A DNA stretch of 64,000 nucleotides. Origin: Streptomyces sp. NBC_01481 (GTDB taxonomy: Bacteria; Actinomycetota; Actinomycetes; Streptomycetales; Streptomycetaceae). The notes under the pieces are model-generated. The model was not told where the DNA came from. It ran no database searches and was given only the letters and a program-made list of their open reading frames with translations. Every line of letters begins with the position of its first letter. Within the stretch, counting starts at the first letter, position 1. Where the stretch lies: the NCBI RefSeq assembly GCF_026339995.1, contig NZ_JAPEPT010000004.1, positions 682,001 to 746,000 of the forward strand. The letters are read 5' to 3'. The position numbers were made by a program, and so were the translations under genes. Below, one piece after another: positions 50,899 to 60,595 of this stretch.

Positions 50899-51498
50899 TC
50901 AGGCCTCGTGGGCGCGCAGGCCGACGCAGTCAAAGGCCCAAAAAACCTCTGAGTAGACGAAGGTGCCCGTCATCCACGGCTCGTGAGCGGACAACCGGGC
51001 GACCTGGAACGCGGCTTCAGGAATACGCAGCGACGGCGAACGGAAGCCCACCGCGCCGGCACCCTCGAAGCCGCGCGTGCCGTAGTAGCGCGGCGAACCC
51101 TCCAGGAATACCAACGGCACACCCTGGCTGTCGGCCGCCGCGAGAGCGTACGTGATGAGCTGAGTACCGATGCCCTGGCGCTGGAACTCCGGGACCACGC
51201 CCAGCGGTGACAGGGACAGGACGTCCACGATCCGGCGCGGAGCGTCCAACCGCGTCGCGCTCAGCAGGACATGTCCGACGACCAGGTCATCAACGGTGGC
51301 GACGAAGGACATAGGCGCCAAGGCAGCCTCCGCAATGCGAAGTGCCTCTACCAGCCCGGGAACCCGCTCGCTGTCACCGAAGGCGCGCGTATGAACCTCG
51401 CGAACGTCTCGGTGATCGTCAGCGGTCTCTTGCCGGATCACCAGCCCGGCACCACCGGGAGCGATCCGGGAGCCTTCAGGCGCATTGTGTGACGTCAT
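50899..51498 (-). CDS. GNAT-family N-acetyltransferase
   Basis: 199 residues from ATG 51498. GNAT core: LVIRQETADDHRDVREVHTRAF, LSPLGVVPEFQRQGIGTQLI with the Q/RxxGxG/A loop, and VFLEGSPRYYGTRGFEGAG. It resembles the YhbS-like subgroup, which acetylates small amines or is uncharacterised. Single gene. Confidence 0.85.
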   Translation of the reverse strand: MTSHNAPEGSRIAPGGAGLVIRQETADDHRDVREVHTRAFGDSERVPGLVEALRIAEAALAPMSFVATVDDLVVGHVLLSATRLDAPRRIVDVLSLSPLGVVPEFQRQGIGTQLITYALAAADSQGVPLVFLEGSPRYYGTRGFEGAGAVGFRSPSLRIPEAAFQVARLSAHEPWMTGTFVYSEVFWAFDCVGLRAHEA

Positions 51499-51948
51499 GG
51501 CCGCGAGGGTAGCTCGCGGGGCGGCTCGTGCGCGAGGCAATTGCGCACCAGGTCGTTGGCGCTTGAGTGGCTCCTAGCGATCTGGTTGGCCCGAGTGTGC
51601 GCTGGTGGTTGGCACGTCGAGGAGTGCGTCGAACTCATGGGCCGAGGAGCGTTCCACGTCGGGGGAACCATGGGCACGATGAACTCATAGGGGTGAGCGG
51701 ACGCGTCGACTGCGGTCTCGAAGGTCCGGTAGTACGGCGTGTGCGGTACTCCGGGAGGCCCCAGCGTACCGAGACCGTGTCGTCGGTGAAGACCGCCACC
51801 GTCGGACCGCCCAGCGCCCTTCGGTGCGAGCTTGGAGTTGCGATCCTCGGCAACCCTCCGGCATGCGCAGACGCGCCGCCCCGAGCACCTCGCGGTGCTG
51901 GAGCGGCGCGTGCTGCCGGCGGCCGACGACCGGATCAGCCGGTGAGGA
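51499..51948. other. Region without a supported gene
   Basis: About 450 bp. A minus-strand stretch (GVPHTPYYRTFETAVDASAH near 51720) and a plus-strand one (EHLAVLERRVLPAADD near 51910) look protein-like but belong to no frame with a start or a known domain. Probably decayed genes. Confidence 0.35.
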
Positions 51949-54006
51949 TCAGTTGGTGAGGATGCCCGGGTCGGACAGGCCCGAGGCACCGGTCTCGACC
52001 TTGCCCGCGAGGCGGCGGAGGAAGTTGGACGAGGTGGTGGAAGTGACCGTCACGTCGTACCAGTTGCGGCAGGCGCCCAGGTCGATGGAGTGCGTGACGG
52101 TCGCGCCCTTGCGGACCGTGAAGGTCTGGGGGGTGCCGGCGTAGGAGTTGGTGACGGTGAGGTAGGCGTCGGCGGTGCCGGCGTTGGTGAAGGTCAGGTC
52201 GAGGTTGCCGGTGGCCGCGTTGTGGCGGGCGGCGACCTCGGGGCCGGCGGTCTTGCCCGGGTTGCGGAAGCGGCGCAGGAAGCCGTTCGGGCCGTGGACG
52301 GTCAGGTCCGTGACGCCCTTCGAGTACCGCGAGTTCCAGGTGTCCGCGATCGACTTGCCCGCCTCGGTCGTGTACGTCCAGGGCGCGTCGCTACGGTTCG
52401 CCGAGGTGACGTAGAACTGGGCGCCCGCGGCCGGGCCGCCGCTGAAGGTGAGCTGGTAGTTGCCGGTGCTGGGGTCCGCGGATCCGTCCACGTGCGGCGC
52501 GTACGCGAGCGGGCGGGTGGGCTTGGCGCCCGGCTCCTGCCGGGGCATCGTGCCGACGGCCGGGGCGGGGGCCAGGAAGTCGGGGTGGCGGTCGCGGTCC
52601 GGCGGGAAGTACCCGTCGGTCGGCGGCAGCTCGACCGGCGTCGCCTCCGTACGCGCGAAGTCGAAGGCGGAGGTCAGGTCGCCGCAGACGGCGCGCCGCC
52701 AGGGCGAGATGTTGGGCTCCTCCACCCCGAAGCGGCGCTCCATGAAACGGACGATCGAGGTGTGGTCGAAGGTCTCGGAGCAGGTGTAGCCGCCGGTGCT
52801 CCAGGGGGAGACGACGAGCATGGGGACGCGGGGGCCGAGGCCGTAAGGTCCGGCCACGTAGCCCGTCTTGCCCGGGAAGTAGTCGAGCGCCGTCGGGGTG
52901 GTGGACAGGCCATGCTCGGGCCCGGACGGCACGTACGGCGGCACGATGTGGTCGAAGAAGCCGTCGTTCTCGTCGTAGGTGATGAAGAGGGCGGTGCGGG
53001 CCCACACGTCGGGGTTCGACGTCAGGGCGTCCAGTACCTGAGAGATGTACCAGGCGCCGTAGTTGGACGGCCAGTTGGAGTGCTCGGAGAAGGCCTCGGG
53101 CGCGGCGATCCAGGAGATCTGCGGCAGCTGGCCGGCCTGGACGTCGGCGCGGAGAATGTCGAAGAAGCCGTCGCCATTCTTGGCGTCGGTGCCGGTACGG
53201 GCCTTGTCGTACAGCGGGTTGCCGGGCTGGGCTCCGCGGTACTTGTTGAAGTACAGCAGGGAGTTGTCGCCGTAGTTGCCGCGGTAGGCATCGTTGATCC
53301 AGCCCCAGGAGCCGGCGGCGTCGAGGCCGTCGCCGATGTCCTGGTAGACCTTCCAGGAGACGCTGGCCGCCTCGAGGCGCTCGGGGTAGGTGGTCCAGTC
53401 GTACCCGGCCTCGGCGTTGTTGAGGACCGGGCCGCCGCCCGTGCCGTCGTTGCCGGTGTGGCCCGTCAACATGTAATAGCGGTTGGGGTCGGTGGAGCCG
53501 ATGAAGGAGCAGTGGTACGCGTCGCAGATGGTGAAGGAGTCCGCGAGCGCGTAGTGGAACGGGATGTCATCGCGGGTCAGGTACGCCATGGTGGTGGCGG
53601 TCTTCGCGGGCACCCACTGGTCGTACTTGCCCTCGTTGAAGGCCTTCTGGCCGCCCGCCCAGTCATGGTTGAGGCCCTGGAGGAATTCCATGCCGAGGTC
53701 GTCGCCCGGGGGCCGGAACGGCAGGGTGACCTTCTTGCCTGCCGCCTGGTTCCAGACGGACTTGCCGCTGGGCAGGGTGACCGGGCGGGGGTCGCCGAAG
53801 CCTCGTACGCCCTTCATCGCGCCGAAGTAGTGGTCGAAGGAACGGTTCTCCTGCATCAGGACGACGATGTGCTCGACGTCCTGGATGCTGCCGGTGGTGC
53901 CCTGGGCGGGGATGGCGGCCGCCCGGGCGATGCTGTCGGACAGCATGGTGAGTGCGGTGGCGCCACCTGCCAACTGCAGGAAGCGGCGGCGGTTGAGTTC
54001 TGCCAT
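51949..54006 (-). CDS. plcN: Tat-exported phosphocholine-specific phospholipase C
   Basis: 685 residues from ATG 54006. Twin-arginine signal LNRRRFLQLAGGATALT. The phosphoesterase domain has the family start VEHIVVLMQENRSFDHYFG, then SFTICDAYHCSFIGSTDPNR, the metal-site region ITYDENDGFFDHIVPP and SPWSTGGYTCSETFDHTS. Two C-terminal beta domains of about 90 residues each (DUF756 type, near 500-685) end the protein. The family hydrolyses phosphatidylcholine or sphingomyelin outside the cell and is often phosphate-regulated; no Pho box was identified. The symbol is a family-level suggestion. Confidence 0.92.
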   Translation of the reverse strand: MAELNRRRFLQLAGGATALTMLSDSIARAAAIPAQGTTGSIQDVEHIVVLMQENRSFDHYFGAMKGVRGFGDPRPVTLPSGKSVWNQAAGKKVTLPFRPPGDDLGMEFLQGLNHDWAGGQKAFNEGKYDQWVPAKTATTMAYLTRDDIPFHYALADSFTICDAYHCSFIGSTDPNRYYMLTGHTGNDGTGGGPVLNNAEAGYDWTTYPERLEAASVSWKVYQDIGDGLDAAGSWGWINDAYRGNYGDNSLLYFNKYRGAQPGNPLYDKARTGTDAKNGDGFFDILRADVQAGQLPQISWIAAPEAFSEHSNWPSNYGAWYISQVLDALTSNPDVWARTALFITYDENDGFFDHIVPPYVPSGPEHGLSTTPTALDYFPGKTGYVAGPYGLGPRVPMLVVSPWSTGGYTCSETFDHTSIVRFMERRFGVEEPNISPWRRAVCGDLTSAFDFARTEATPVELPPTDGYFPPDRDRHPDFLAPAPAVGTMPRQEPGAKPTRPLAYAPHVDGSADPSTGNYQLTFSGGPAAGAQFYVTSANRSDAPWTYTTEAGKSIADTWNSRYSKGVTDLTVHGPNGFLRRFRNPGKTAGPEVAARHNAATGNLDLTFTNAGTADAYLTVTNSYAGTPQTFTVRKGATVTHSIDLGACRNWYDVTVTSTTSSNFLRRLAGKVETGASGLSDPGILTN

Positions 54007-54181
54007 GGTGAGTCGACCTCTGCGGGTGAGGGAGCTGGCGGGGGGCGCCCCAAGGAGAGCGCGCGAGGGGTACCGCCCGGCGGACGCCCCATGACCGCCC
54101 GCGGTACGGCGGGCAAACGCCCTGCGTCGGAGCTGACGGGCCGAGTCCGCATAACACATCGCGGTCTTCGTATCGAGTCCG

Positions 54182-54583
54182 CTACGCGTTCCGTGTGTCG
54201 GCGAACTTGTCCAGTTCGCGCATCGCCTCGGCGTGGGCGCTCATCCGGATACTCACACTGCCGCTCGTGAAGAGCGCCACACCAGCGACCGACACCGGCA
54301 CGGACAGCCCGAGCACAGCCAGGGCTTCAGGCCAGTCGCGTTCGTTCTGGCACCAATCACCCCTTTGCAGGCCGTCGTTGGCCGTACCACGTTCGGTCAA
54401 CAACCGTGACTCGCACTCCGCGGGGTAACGGTCGCCGGGCTCCTCATCGACCTCGTATGGCGTGAGCAGCAACAGGGCACACCATGTCCACTGGAGCGTC
54501 GCCACAGCCAACAGACCGATACCCCAGGCGCGTATTCGCCCGGCCCTGTCGCGGAAGTCGAGGTCGTACTCACGTGATCGCAT
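54182..54583 (-). CDS. Two-TM membrane protein of unknown function
   Basis: 133 residues from ATG 54583. Membrane segments at about 20-42 (GIGLLAVATLQWTWCALLLL) and 85-105 (LAVLGLSVPVSVAGVALFTSG). They flank an acidic extracytoplasmic loop with two cysteines (PAECESRLL, GDWCQNE). A charged cytoplasmic tail follows. No family recognised. Confidence 0.65.
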   Translation of the reverse strand: MRSREYDLDFRDRAGRIRAWGIGLLAVATLQWTWCALLLLTPYEVDEEPGDRYPAECESRLLTERGTANDGLQRGDWCQNERDWPEALAVLGLSVPVSVAGVALFTSGSVSIRMSAHAEAMRELDKFADTRNA

Positions 54584-54744
54584 GGCGGACGAATTTAGCA
54601 GCGGGTTCTCGCAGCTATCAGGGCTGTCCCGCAACTGTCGGTCGCGGGTGAGATGATCTTGCTGGGGCGGGTGTGATCACAGCGTCGGAGCGCGTACAAA
54701 AAACTCCTGTGCACCGGCTCGCACACCTCTGCGATCATCCCCGA

Positions 54745-56916
54745 ATGGCGCACAGTCTCGAATCGCTGGTCATCCGGCACACACACCGCCTTTGCTCCCC
54801 CAACGGCTCCGCCGGGGAAGGAGCCACCGCCGCACGGCAGTTCGACGCGGCGCTGACATCCGTGGGCTTCAAGCTCTCGGCGGACCTGCTGGAGCGGCTG
54901 TCGGCGCTGTCCGAGGCCGCGGTCGTACGCATCGCCCAGCGGACGCTGCGCACCGTGAGCGAGATGGTGGGCGGCCACGTCCGGCACAACTCGTACTTCA
55001 TCGACTTTCCGGCGAACGTGCCGGACACCGAAGAGTTCTGGATGCGGTGTGTGACGAACGCGCTCCGCGACGACAAGTCGCGCGAGAACGTGCTGACGCA
55101 GCTGGCACACGGGGTGCTGGACCTGCTCAGCCTCCCCACGTACGGCCGCTACCAGCACACATACGAGGAGATGCTCGCGGCGCAGGACGAGCTGATCGCC
55201 TCGGCGGGCGACCGGGTGACTGTCCTGCACCTCGGGCGGGACCTGGACGACGAGCTCACGGACCTGTACCTGGCCTTGGCGGGCAGCACGACGCCACTGG
55301 GCGAGGACCACCTGTGCGACCTCAAGACCCTCGCCGAGCGGTGCGCGCTCGGCCCCCAGCCGGAGTCGATCCCGGTCCGGGAGAACCGGGCGGTCGTCAA
55401 CGAGGCCCGTCTCGCTGTCGGCGCGGACCTCCTGCTGGACACCGTCATTGATGTGCTGCGGCTGGCCTGCGCGCTGTCGGGCGGCGACGTGACGCTGCAG
55501 GAGCCGACCCGGTTTCGGGCTCTCTCGCGGCCGGCCCGCCGTGCGCTGCTCGCGGGCCTCGACGCCGTGGTCGCGGCGAACCCCGCCAAGCTGGCCGATG
55601 TGCACGCGCACCGCGAGCCTTTCAAGCGGCTCGGTGAGCGTCTCCACCCCCACGAGTACCCGCGCTGGCCGCACGCCGCCGATGTGTTCGCCGTAGCGCG
55701 GGGCGAGAAGGAGGCGCGGTCCTTCGACAGCCGTGTCGAGAAGCTGCTCGACGAGTTCGATGTCCTCGGTGCGGTGCAGTTGCTGATGTCCGCTCCCGGC
55801 AAGCTGTTCCGCGCCCTGGACCTCCTGCTGCGTATCGCCGCCGACCAGGAGGAGCGGGACGCGGTGGTGGCCGCCGCGGTGCGGGTCGCTCCCGAGGTCT
55901 CCGGCCGGGTCGTGCTTTCGGTCCGCGAGCACTTCCAGAACCGGGAGCGGGAGACCGACGAACCCCGGATCTTCGTCAACCGCCGGGGCCGCGGCTGGGC
56001 CACCCCCGACGTCCGGCCGCCCGTCCCCGCCGCCGACCGCGATCGTCTGATCGCCGCCCTCGACGCCGAGATGCGCCGCAGGCTCCCGGCGCCGGGCCGG
56101 CTGCTGCTCGACCCCGACGTCCTCGATGTGGCGCTCCCGCTCAGCGGCAGGGCGACCGCGGCCGGGCTCGGCGCACTGCCGCGAGGTTCGGTCTCGGCGG
56201 TCGACGGCGGCCAGCTGCGCTTCTTCGTGTACTGGAAGGAGACCGAGGACCGGACCGACTACGATCTCTCGGCGCTGCTTCTCCACGCCGACTACAGCAC
56301 CGACTCCTGGCTTTCCTACACATCCCTCAAGGCTGTCGGGGGCGAGCACTCGGGCGATGTCACCGAGGCGGCTGACGGGGCCTCGGAATTCATCAACCTG
56401 TCCCTTGACCGGGTACGCAGCACATTCATCGTTCCGCAGGTCAACATCTACGCCGGCGAGGGCTTCGAGGAGGTCGAGGAGTCGTTTTTCGGTTTCATGC
56501 TGCGCGACGGTGAGCAGAAGGGCCGGCCGTTCGAGCCGCGCACGGTGCGGATGAAGTCGGAGCTTCGCGGGGTGGGTCGAGTGGCGTTGCCGCTCGTGTT
56601 CCGGCGAGAGGACGACGGCCGGTGGCGCGCGAAGTGGCTGCACCTGTATCTGAAAGGCATCTCGGCGGCCAACCGGGTCGAGGAGAACCAGGTGTCGGTG
56701 TCCAAGGTGGTGCGCGCCATCGTGGAGCGCGAGCATCTGACGGTGCGGTACCTGATCGACCTGATGTCCGGCGACACCACGTCCGTGGATCTGTGGGACG
56801 GCGAGCCCGTCCCGGACGAGCCCGTCATGTACATCGGCCTCGAACGTCCCGAAGGGCTGCACCCGGACTCCCGGGTCATCACCCTCGAAAATCTGCGCGA
56901 CTTGATCCCTGGCTGA
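54745..56916 (+). CDS. TerD-like domain protein (MXAN_6230/SCO0854-like family)
   Basis: 723 residues from ATG 54745 with no clear ribosome site, so possibly leaderless. The helical N-terminal 450 residues contain PDTEEFWMRCVTNAL and LPTYGRYQHTYEEMLAAQDE, resembling the MXAN_6230/SCO0854 family. The usual RING-type cysteines are not evident. The C-terminal 250 residues look like a TerD-type beta sandwich: DYDLSALLLHADYSTDSWLS, FIVPQVNIYAGEGFEEVEES and ALPLVFRRED. TerD proteins bind calcium and belong to tellurite/stress systems. It stands alone without other ter genes. Confidence 0.7.
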   Translation: MAHSLESLVIRHTHRLCSPNGSAGEGATAARQFDAALTSVGFKLSADLLERLSALSEAAVVRIAQRTLRTVSEMVGGHVRHNSYFIDFPANVPDTEEFWMRCVTNALRDDKSRENVLTQLAHGVLDLLSLPTYGRYQHTYEEMLAAQDELIASAGDRVTVLHLGRDLDDELTDLYLALAGSTTPLGEDHLCDLKTLAERCALGPQPESIPVRENRAVVNEARLAVGADLLLDTVIDVLRLACALSGGDVTLQEPTRFRALSRPARRALLAGLDAVVAANPAKLADVHAHREPFKRLGERLHPHEYPRWPHAADVFAVARGEKEARSFDSRVEKLLDEFDVLGAVQLLMSAPGKLFRALDLLLRIAADQEERDAVVAAAVRVAPEVSGRVVLSVREHFQNRERETDEPRIFVNRRGRGWATPDVRPPVPAADRDRLIAALDAEMRRRLPAPGRLLLDPDVLDVALPLSGRATAAGLGALPRGSVSAVDGGQLRFFVYWKETEDRTDYDLSALLLHADYSTDSWLSYTSLKAVGGEHSGDVTEAADGASEFINLSLDRVRSTFIVPQVNIYAGEGFEEVEESFFGFMLRDGEQKGRPFEPRTVRMKSELRGVGRVALPLVFRREDDGRWRAKWLHLYLKGISAANRVEENQVSVSKVVRAIVEREHLTVRYLIDLMSGDTTSVDLWDGEPVPDEPVMYIGLERPEGLHPDSRVITLENLRDLIPG

Positions 56917-57028
56917 GTGCTAGCGTTGCCCACGGCGAGGCCATGAAGGGGCTTCCTTCTCAATTCCTTCCTGAAACAAGTTCTTTCGCTTTCCTCGCCC
57001 TCGAGGTCGCTCCGGGCGGTGCCCGCGC

Positions 57029-57195
57029 TCACCGCGCGAGTGCCGCCCGAGCCGTTTTCAGGGCCTGCTCCGCGTAGCCACGGCCGAAGAGCACGGCGTG
57101 CACCACAAGCGGGAAGAGCTGGTGCAGCCCGACGCGGTCCGCCCAGCCGACGGCGAGGGGTGTCGCCCGCTGGGAGCCGTCGAGGAATCGGGGTC
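57029..57195 (-). pseudogene. Fructosamine kinase C-terminal fragment
   Basis: The minus frame ending at 57029 reads ATPLAVGWADRVGLHQLFPL then VVHAVLFGRGYAEQAL. This matches the last 50 residues of fructosamine kinase/aminoglycoside-kinase-like proteins. The kinase core is absent. The remainder of 56917-57234 holds nothing else I can support. Confidence 0.6.
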
Positions 57196-57234
57196 GGCAC
57201 GGACGCCGGGCGGTGGACAGGTGGTTTCCGGCGG

Positions 57235-58263
57235 TCAACCGATGAAAGCCGGTGCCAAGGCCGCGCTCGCCAGCTGTGTTGGTGCCCCGCTGCCGTCGGC
57301 GGGCACGGTCCATAGGTCCGTCACGAATTTCCCGGGCCTGGCATAGACGAGGGTTGCGTCGGCGGCCCACACCGCCTGGTCGTCGATATTGCTGCGTTCG
57401 GCCGTTGCGGTCTCGGTCATGGTCCGCAGGTCCAGCACATACAGGCGCCAGGGTGAGTCGGCCGGTAGGCCGGGCACCCGCTTCTTGTAGGCGATCCGGG
57501 TGCCGTCCGGAGAGAGCGAGGGGCATTCCACATTGCTGTGCACAGTGGTCAGCGTGTCCGCCGCGATGTCGCCTGCCGCGAGATAGGTCTGCCCGCGGGT
57601 GGACACCGTGGCGTAGAAGTGGTCATCGTCGGCGAAGGTCACGCCCCAGACGTTCACATCGAGGGATCGGTATCCGTGGCCGTCCAACTTCAGGTCGTAC
57701 TCCTCCAGGTTGTCCTGCAGCTTCCACGTGCGGGTGTCCAGGATGGATGTGCGCGTGGAGAAGGCTGTGTCGCCGTAGGAGTGCCCCTTGACGAAGACCG
57801 TCCATGCGACCAGGTGCCCTGATGGCGAGACTCGGGCCCGGCTGGGGACCCCTGCCAGTGGGTAGCTGCGCCGTTCGTTCAGCTGCTCGTCGAGGATCAC
57901 CGCTCGGTAGCTGTTCTGCAGGGGCCCTTGGGCGCTCCGCAGGCAGATCCCGGTGCCGCCTGAGGCGAAGAAGCGCAGGCACTTCACCCCCGACGTAGCG
58001 CGCTGTCCGTCGGGCCGTTCGGCAGGTACCGAGGCGAGTTCGTCGCGGTGTGGGCCGTAGGCCGTACTGCGGAAGATCATGCGCCGCCCCGCGCCCGCAG
58101 GCGCGGCCAGGGACACGCGGCCGTCCGCGACTGCCGGTCCGCCCGGCTGCGGACGACTTCGGCGGTCGGCTCGTTCGGCGGCATGGTGCACGGCGAAGGC
58201 GGCGACCGAACCCAGTACGAGAACGGCGGTGAGCAAAGTGAGAAGGCGGCTCTTGCGGGTCAT
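57235..58263 (-). CDS. Exported TolB/propeller-like protein
   Basis: 342 residues from ATG 58263. An N-terminal membrane segment (LLTLLTAVLVLGSVAAFAVHHA) acts as signal or anchor. The rest consists of propeller-type strands: SRARVSPSGHLVAWTVFVKG, CPSLSPDGTRIAYKKRVPG and DDQAVWAADATLVYARPGK, the pattern of TolB/WD40-like blades. Function unknown. The MFS gene upstream on the same strand is 100 bp away and may be co-transcribed. Confidence 0.75.
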   Translation of the reverse strand: MTRKSRLLTLLTAVLVLGSVAAFAVHHAAERADRRSRPQPGGPAVADGRVSLAAPAGAGRRMIFRSTAYGPHRDELASVPAERPDGQRATSGVKCLRFFASGGTGICLRSAQGPLQNSYRAVILDEQLNERRSYPLAGVPSRARVSPSGHLVAWTVFVKGHSYGDTAFSTRTSILDTRTWKLQDNLEEYDLKLDGHGYRSLDVNVWGVTFADDDHFYATVSTRGQTYLAAGDIAADTLTTVHSNVECPSLSPDGTRIAYKKRVPGLPADSPWRLYVLDLRTMTETATAERSNIDDQAVWAADATLVYARPGKFVTDLWTVPADGSGAPTQLASAALAPAFIG

Positions 58264-58363
58264 CAGGCCCTGCCTTTCCGATGGGGCCGGGCCGGCCATT
58301 CGCAGGGTTGGCCCACCCAGGGGTCTCGGGTGCGGGAGAAGCCAGGGCGGCTCGGCAACGGCG

Positions 58364-59650
58364 TCACGAAGCGCTCTCCTTCGTCACCCGGCTGCCGGTG
58401 AGGCGCAGTACGAGCATCGCGGCCGCTGTGCACACAGCGAGCGCACCCGTGGCGGTGGCCAGTGCGATGCCGGTGCCCCAGGCTGACCAGAGGGCGCCGA
58501 AGGCGAGTGAGCCGGTGAAGCGGGCCAGCGCCTGGCCCGTACCGACCAGGGCGAGTCCCGTGCCGCGCTGGGCCGGAGGGAGGGTGTCGGCCGCGGCCGC
58601 GGCCAGCACCCCGTCGGTGGCGGCATAGAACGCCCCGTGCAGCACGAGCACCGGCAGGACCCCCGTCCAACCGTCTGAGAGCGGCACCAGCAGCAATCCG
58701 TACCCGACGAGCAGCAGGAGATGGCCAATGAGAAAGAGTCGGCGTCGGCCGATCCGATCGGCGGCCGCGCCCAGCGGCACGGCGAGCACCAGAAATGCTG
58801 CGGCAGTGCCCAGGGGCAGCAGGGGCAGGAGATGCCCGGGAAGACCGAGTTGGCGCTGGATCAGCAAGTACAGGAAGGAGTCGCTGACTGTGGTCAGCCC
58901 CAGCAGTACCGCGCAGCCGGTCAGGCGCCGCAGTCCACGTAGCCGCAGCAGCCCCAACGCGGCCCGCCATCCGCGCTCTTGCTCGGACGGCCGGGCTGCA
59001 GCGGGCACTGTCCCCCGGTGCCCGGGGACGAAGAGCAGCAGGATGAGCACACCCAGTGCGGCAATGCACCCGCTCACCGCGAACACCGCGTCGTAGCCGT
59101 CAACCGCCAGGTTCAGCAGGGCGAAGGCGACCAGGGGTCCGAGCAGCGCCCCGGTGGTGTCCATGGCCCTGTGCACACCGAAGGCCCTGCCCCGCTGTGC
59201 GGGCTCGGTGGCCAGCGAGATCATGGCGTCCCGGGGGGCGGTACGCAGCCCCTTACCGGTGCGGTCCACCGCCAACACGGCACCGATGAGCGGCCCGGTA
59301 TGGACGAGCAGGAGCAGTGGCTTGCACAAGGCGGACAGCCCGTATCCCGCGGCGGCTACGGCCTTGTGGCGGTTTCCGCCCTTGTCGCCGAGGTGTCCGC
59401 CGAGCAGCCGTACCAGCGCGCTGGCCCCGTTGTAGATCCCGTCCAGGAGTCCGAAGCCGAGCGGGGACAGGCCGAGCCCGGTCACCAGGTAGAGCGGCAT
59501 GATGGCGGTGACCATCTCCGACGACACATCGGTGACCAGGCTGACGGTCCCGAGCGCCAGCACGGTGCCGGGAACGGCAGACCGCCGTCCAAAACCGGTG
59601 CGGGTGGGCGGTGTAGGAGTACTCCGACTGTCAGCGAGGTACAACGGCAT
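58364..59650 (-). CDS. MFS transporter
   Basis: 428 residues from ATG 59650 (GTG three bases upstream is the alternative). Twelve hydrophobic segments. Conserved loops are RLLGGHLGDKGGNRHKAV (TM2-3), an extended DRTGKGLRTAPRDAMISL (TM4-5 region) and GAAADRIGRRRLFLIGH (second-half repeat). The RTAPRDAM block is typical of a subgroup of bacterial MFS permeases of unknown substrate. It may be co-transcribed with the exported propeller protein. Confidence 0.88.
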   Translation of the reverse strand: MPLYLADSRSTPTPPTRTGFGRRSAVPGTVLALGTVSLVTDVSSEMVTAIMPLYLVTGLGLSPLGFGLLDGIYNGASALVRLLGGHLGDKGGNRHKAVAAAGYGLSALCKPLLLLVHTGPLIGAVLAVDRTGKGLRTAPRDAMISLATEPAQRGRAFGVHRAMDTTGALLGPLVAFALLNLAVDGYDAVFAVSGCIAALGVLILLLFVPGHRGTVPAAARPSEQERGWRAALGLLRLRGLRRLTGCAVLLGLTTVSDSFLYLLIQRQLGLPGHLLPLLPLGTAAAFLVLAVPLGAAADRIGRRRLFLIGHLLLLVGYGLLLVPLSDGWTGVLPVLVLHGAFYAATDGVLAAAAADTLPPAQRGTGLALVGTGQALARFTGSLAFGALWSAWGTGIALATATGALAVCTAAAMLVLRLTGSRVTKESAS

Positions 59651-60595
59651 CACTTTCTGGCGCGGGCCGTGCGTTGGTCAATCAGCGTGATGTGCGGGAA
59701 CCGCTGTGTCGAGCCCCTGGAGTCAGAGACTGCCGCGGTTCCGACCAGCTGGTCCGGGGCGAAGACGATGGCATCACCTCTCCTGCAGCACGCCCGGAAA
59801 GCCTCCCGGGTGGAGTGGGCGTGCTGGAGGGTCCGGAGGCAGGGTGCCTGCCTCCGACGCCGTTGAATGGAACGGAAATTGAACGGAAGAGAAAGTGGAG
59901 GGAACGGAACGCGTGGAGCGAGCCGGTTGATCCTGAGGAACGATCCGATCCTGAGCCTCGAACCGTCCGACGAACGGGCGTTGTCCGATCAAGCGGGGAC
60001 GAGTAACTCATGCCGGGAGCCCCGGGACCGGTCCCTGGTGTTGGCGGGATGACAGCCCCGCTCCGGCGCGGGTCGACTGCGACGTACGCCTCCGATGCGA
60101 TGTCCTCGACGTCGGCGGAGCGGCGGCGTTCGGCGGGCCTGCGGCCACGGTAGCGATCCTGGCGGCACCCACCGCCCGAGGAGAACGGCGCCCGTACAGC
60201 CGCCCTTTCGGGCAGAACGATCAGCAGCCGTGCGCCGTGTGGCGTGCGCGCGGCTGCCATCGCGCCAGATCACCTCGGTTAATACATGCCCAACATCTCG
60301 TTGCGCTATGCGAATTCGAGGGCGCCTATTGAAACAGCATGAGCCGGGGAATAAAGTACGGCCGACCGATACCCAGTTCGGCAGTGGCGTTGCGGCGGAA
60401 ACCGCCACATGCGCGTCATCTGCCTCGACGCCGCCAGCACGCCATCCCCGAACTGATTCCCCCCGCACCGGTGATAGACGCGCGACGTGCCCGCAATCGA
60501 GGGCCGGCCGCGCCCCAAAGGCCCCTGGTGAGCCAACCACCCTGGGGCCACATGCCCCGATTGTCATGCACGCGGCCCCCACGAGGAGTGGAGAC
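59651..60595. other. Long upstream region of the phosphoesterase gene
   Basis: About 945 bp without a supported gene. It includes a perfect 9-bp hairpin at 59835-59855 (GGAGGCAGG, 3-nt loop, CCTGCCTCC). Near 59785 and 59815 are inverted arms AGCACGCCC/GGGCGTGCT, and GATCCTGAG occurs twice near 59936 and 59957. From 60280 to 60400 the DNA is less GC-rich and may hold the promoter. A minus-strand stretch near 60100 (DVEDIASEAYVAV) recalls sigma region 2 but has no supporting context. Confidence 0.4.

Noticed and set aside
52090..54270. A 726-codon open frame on the plus strand opposite the phospholipase C gene
   Set aside because: It is antisense to a gene with clear domains; its Val/Gly/Ala/Arg-rich translation is the usual mirror of high-GC codon bias and shows no motif.
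54595..56862. A 755-codon minus-strand frame opposite the TerD-like gene
   Set aside because: Antisense shadow with low-complexity Val/Arg/Gly/His composition and no domain.
60060..60150. Minus-strand DVEDIASEAYVAV resembling sigma region 2
   Set aside because: Only about a dozen residues match, and nothing around it supports a sigma factor.
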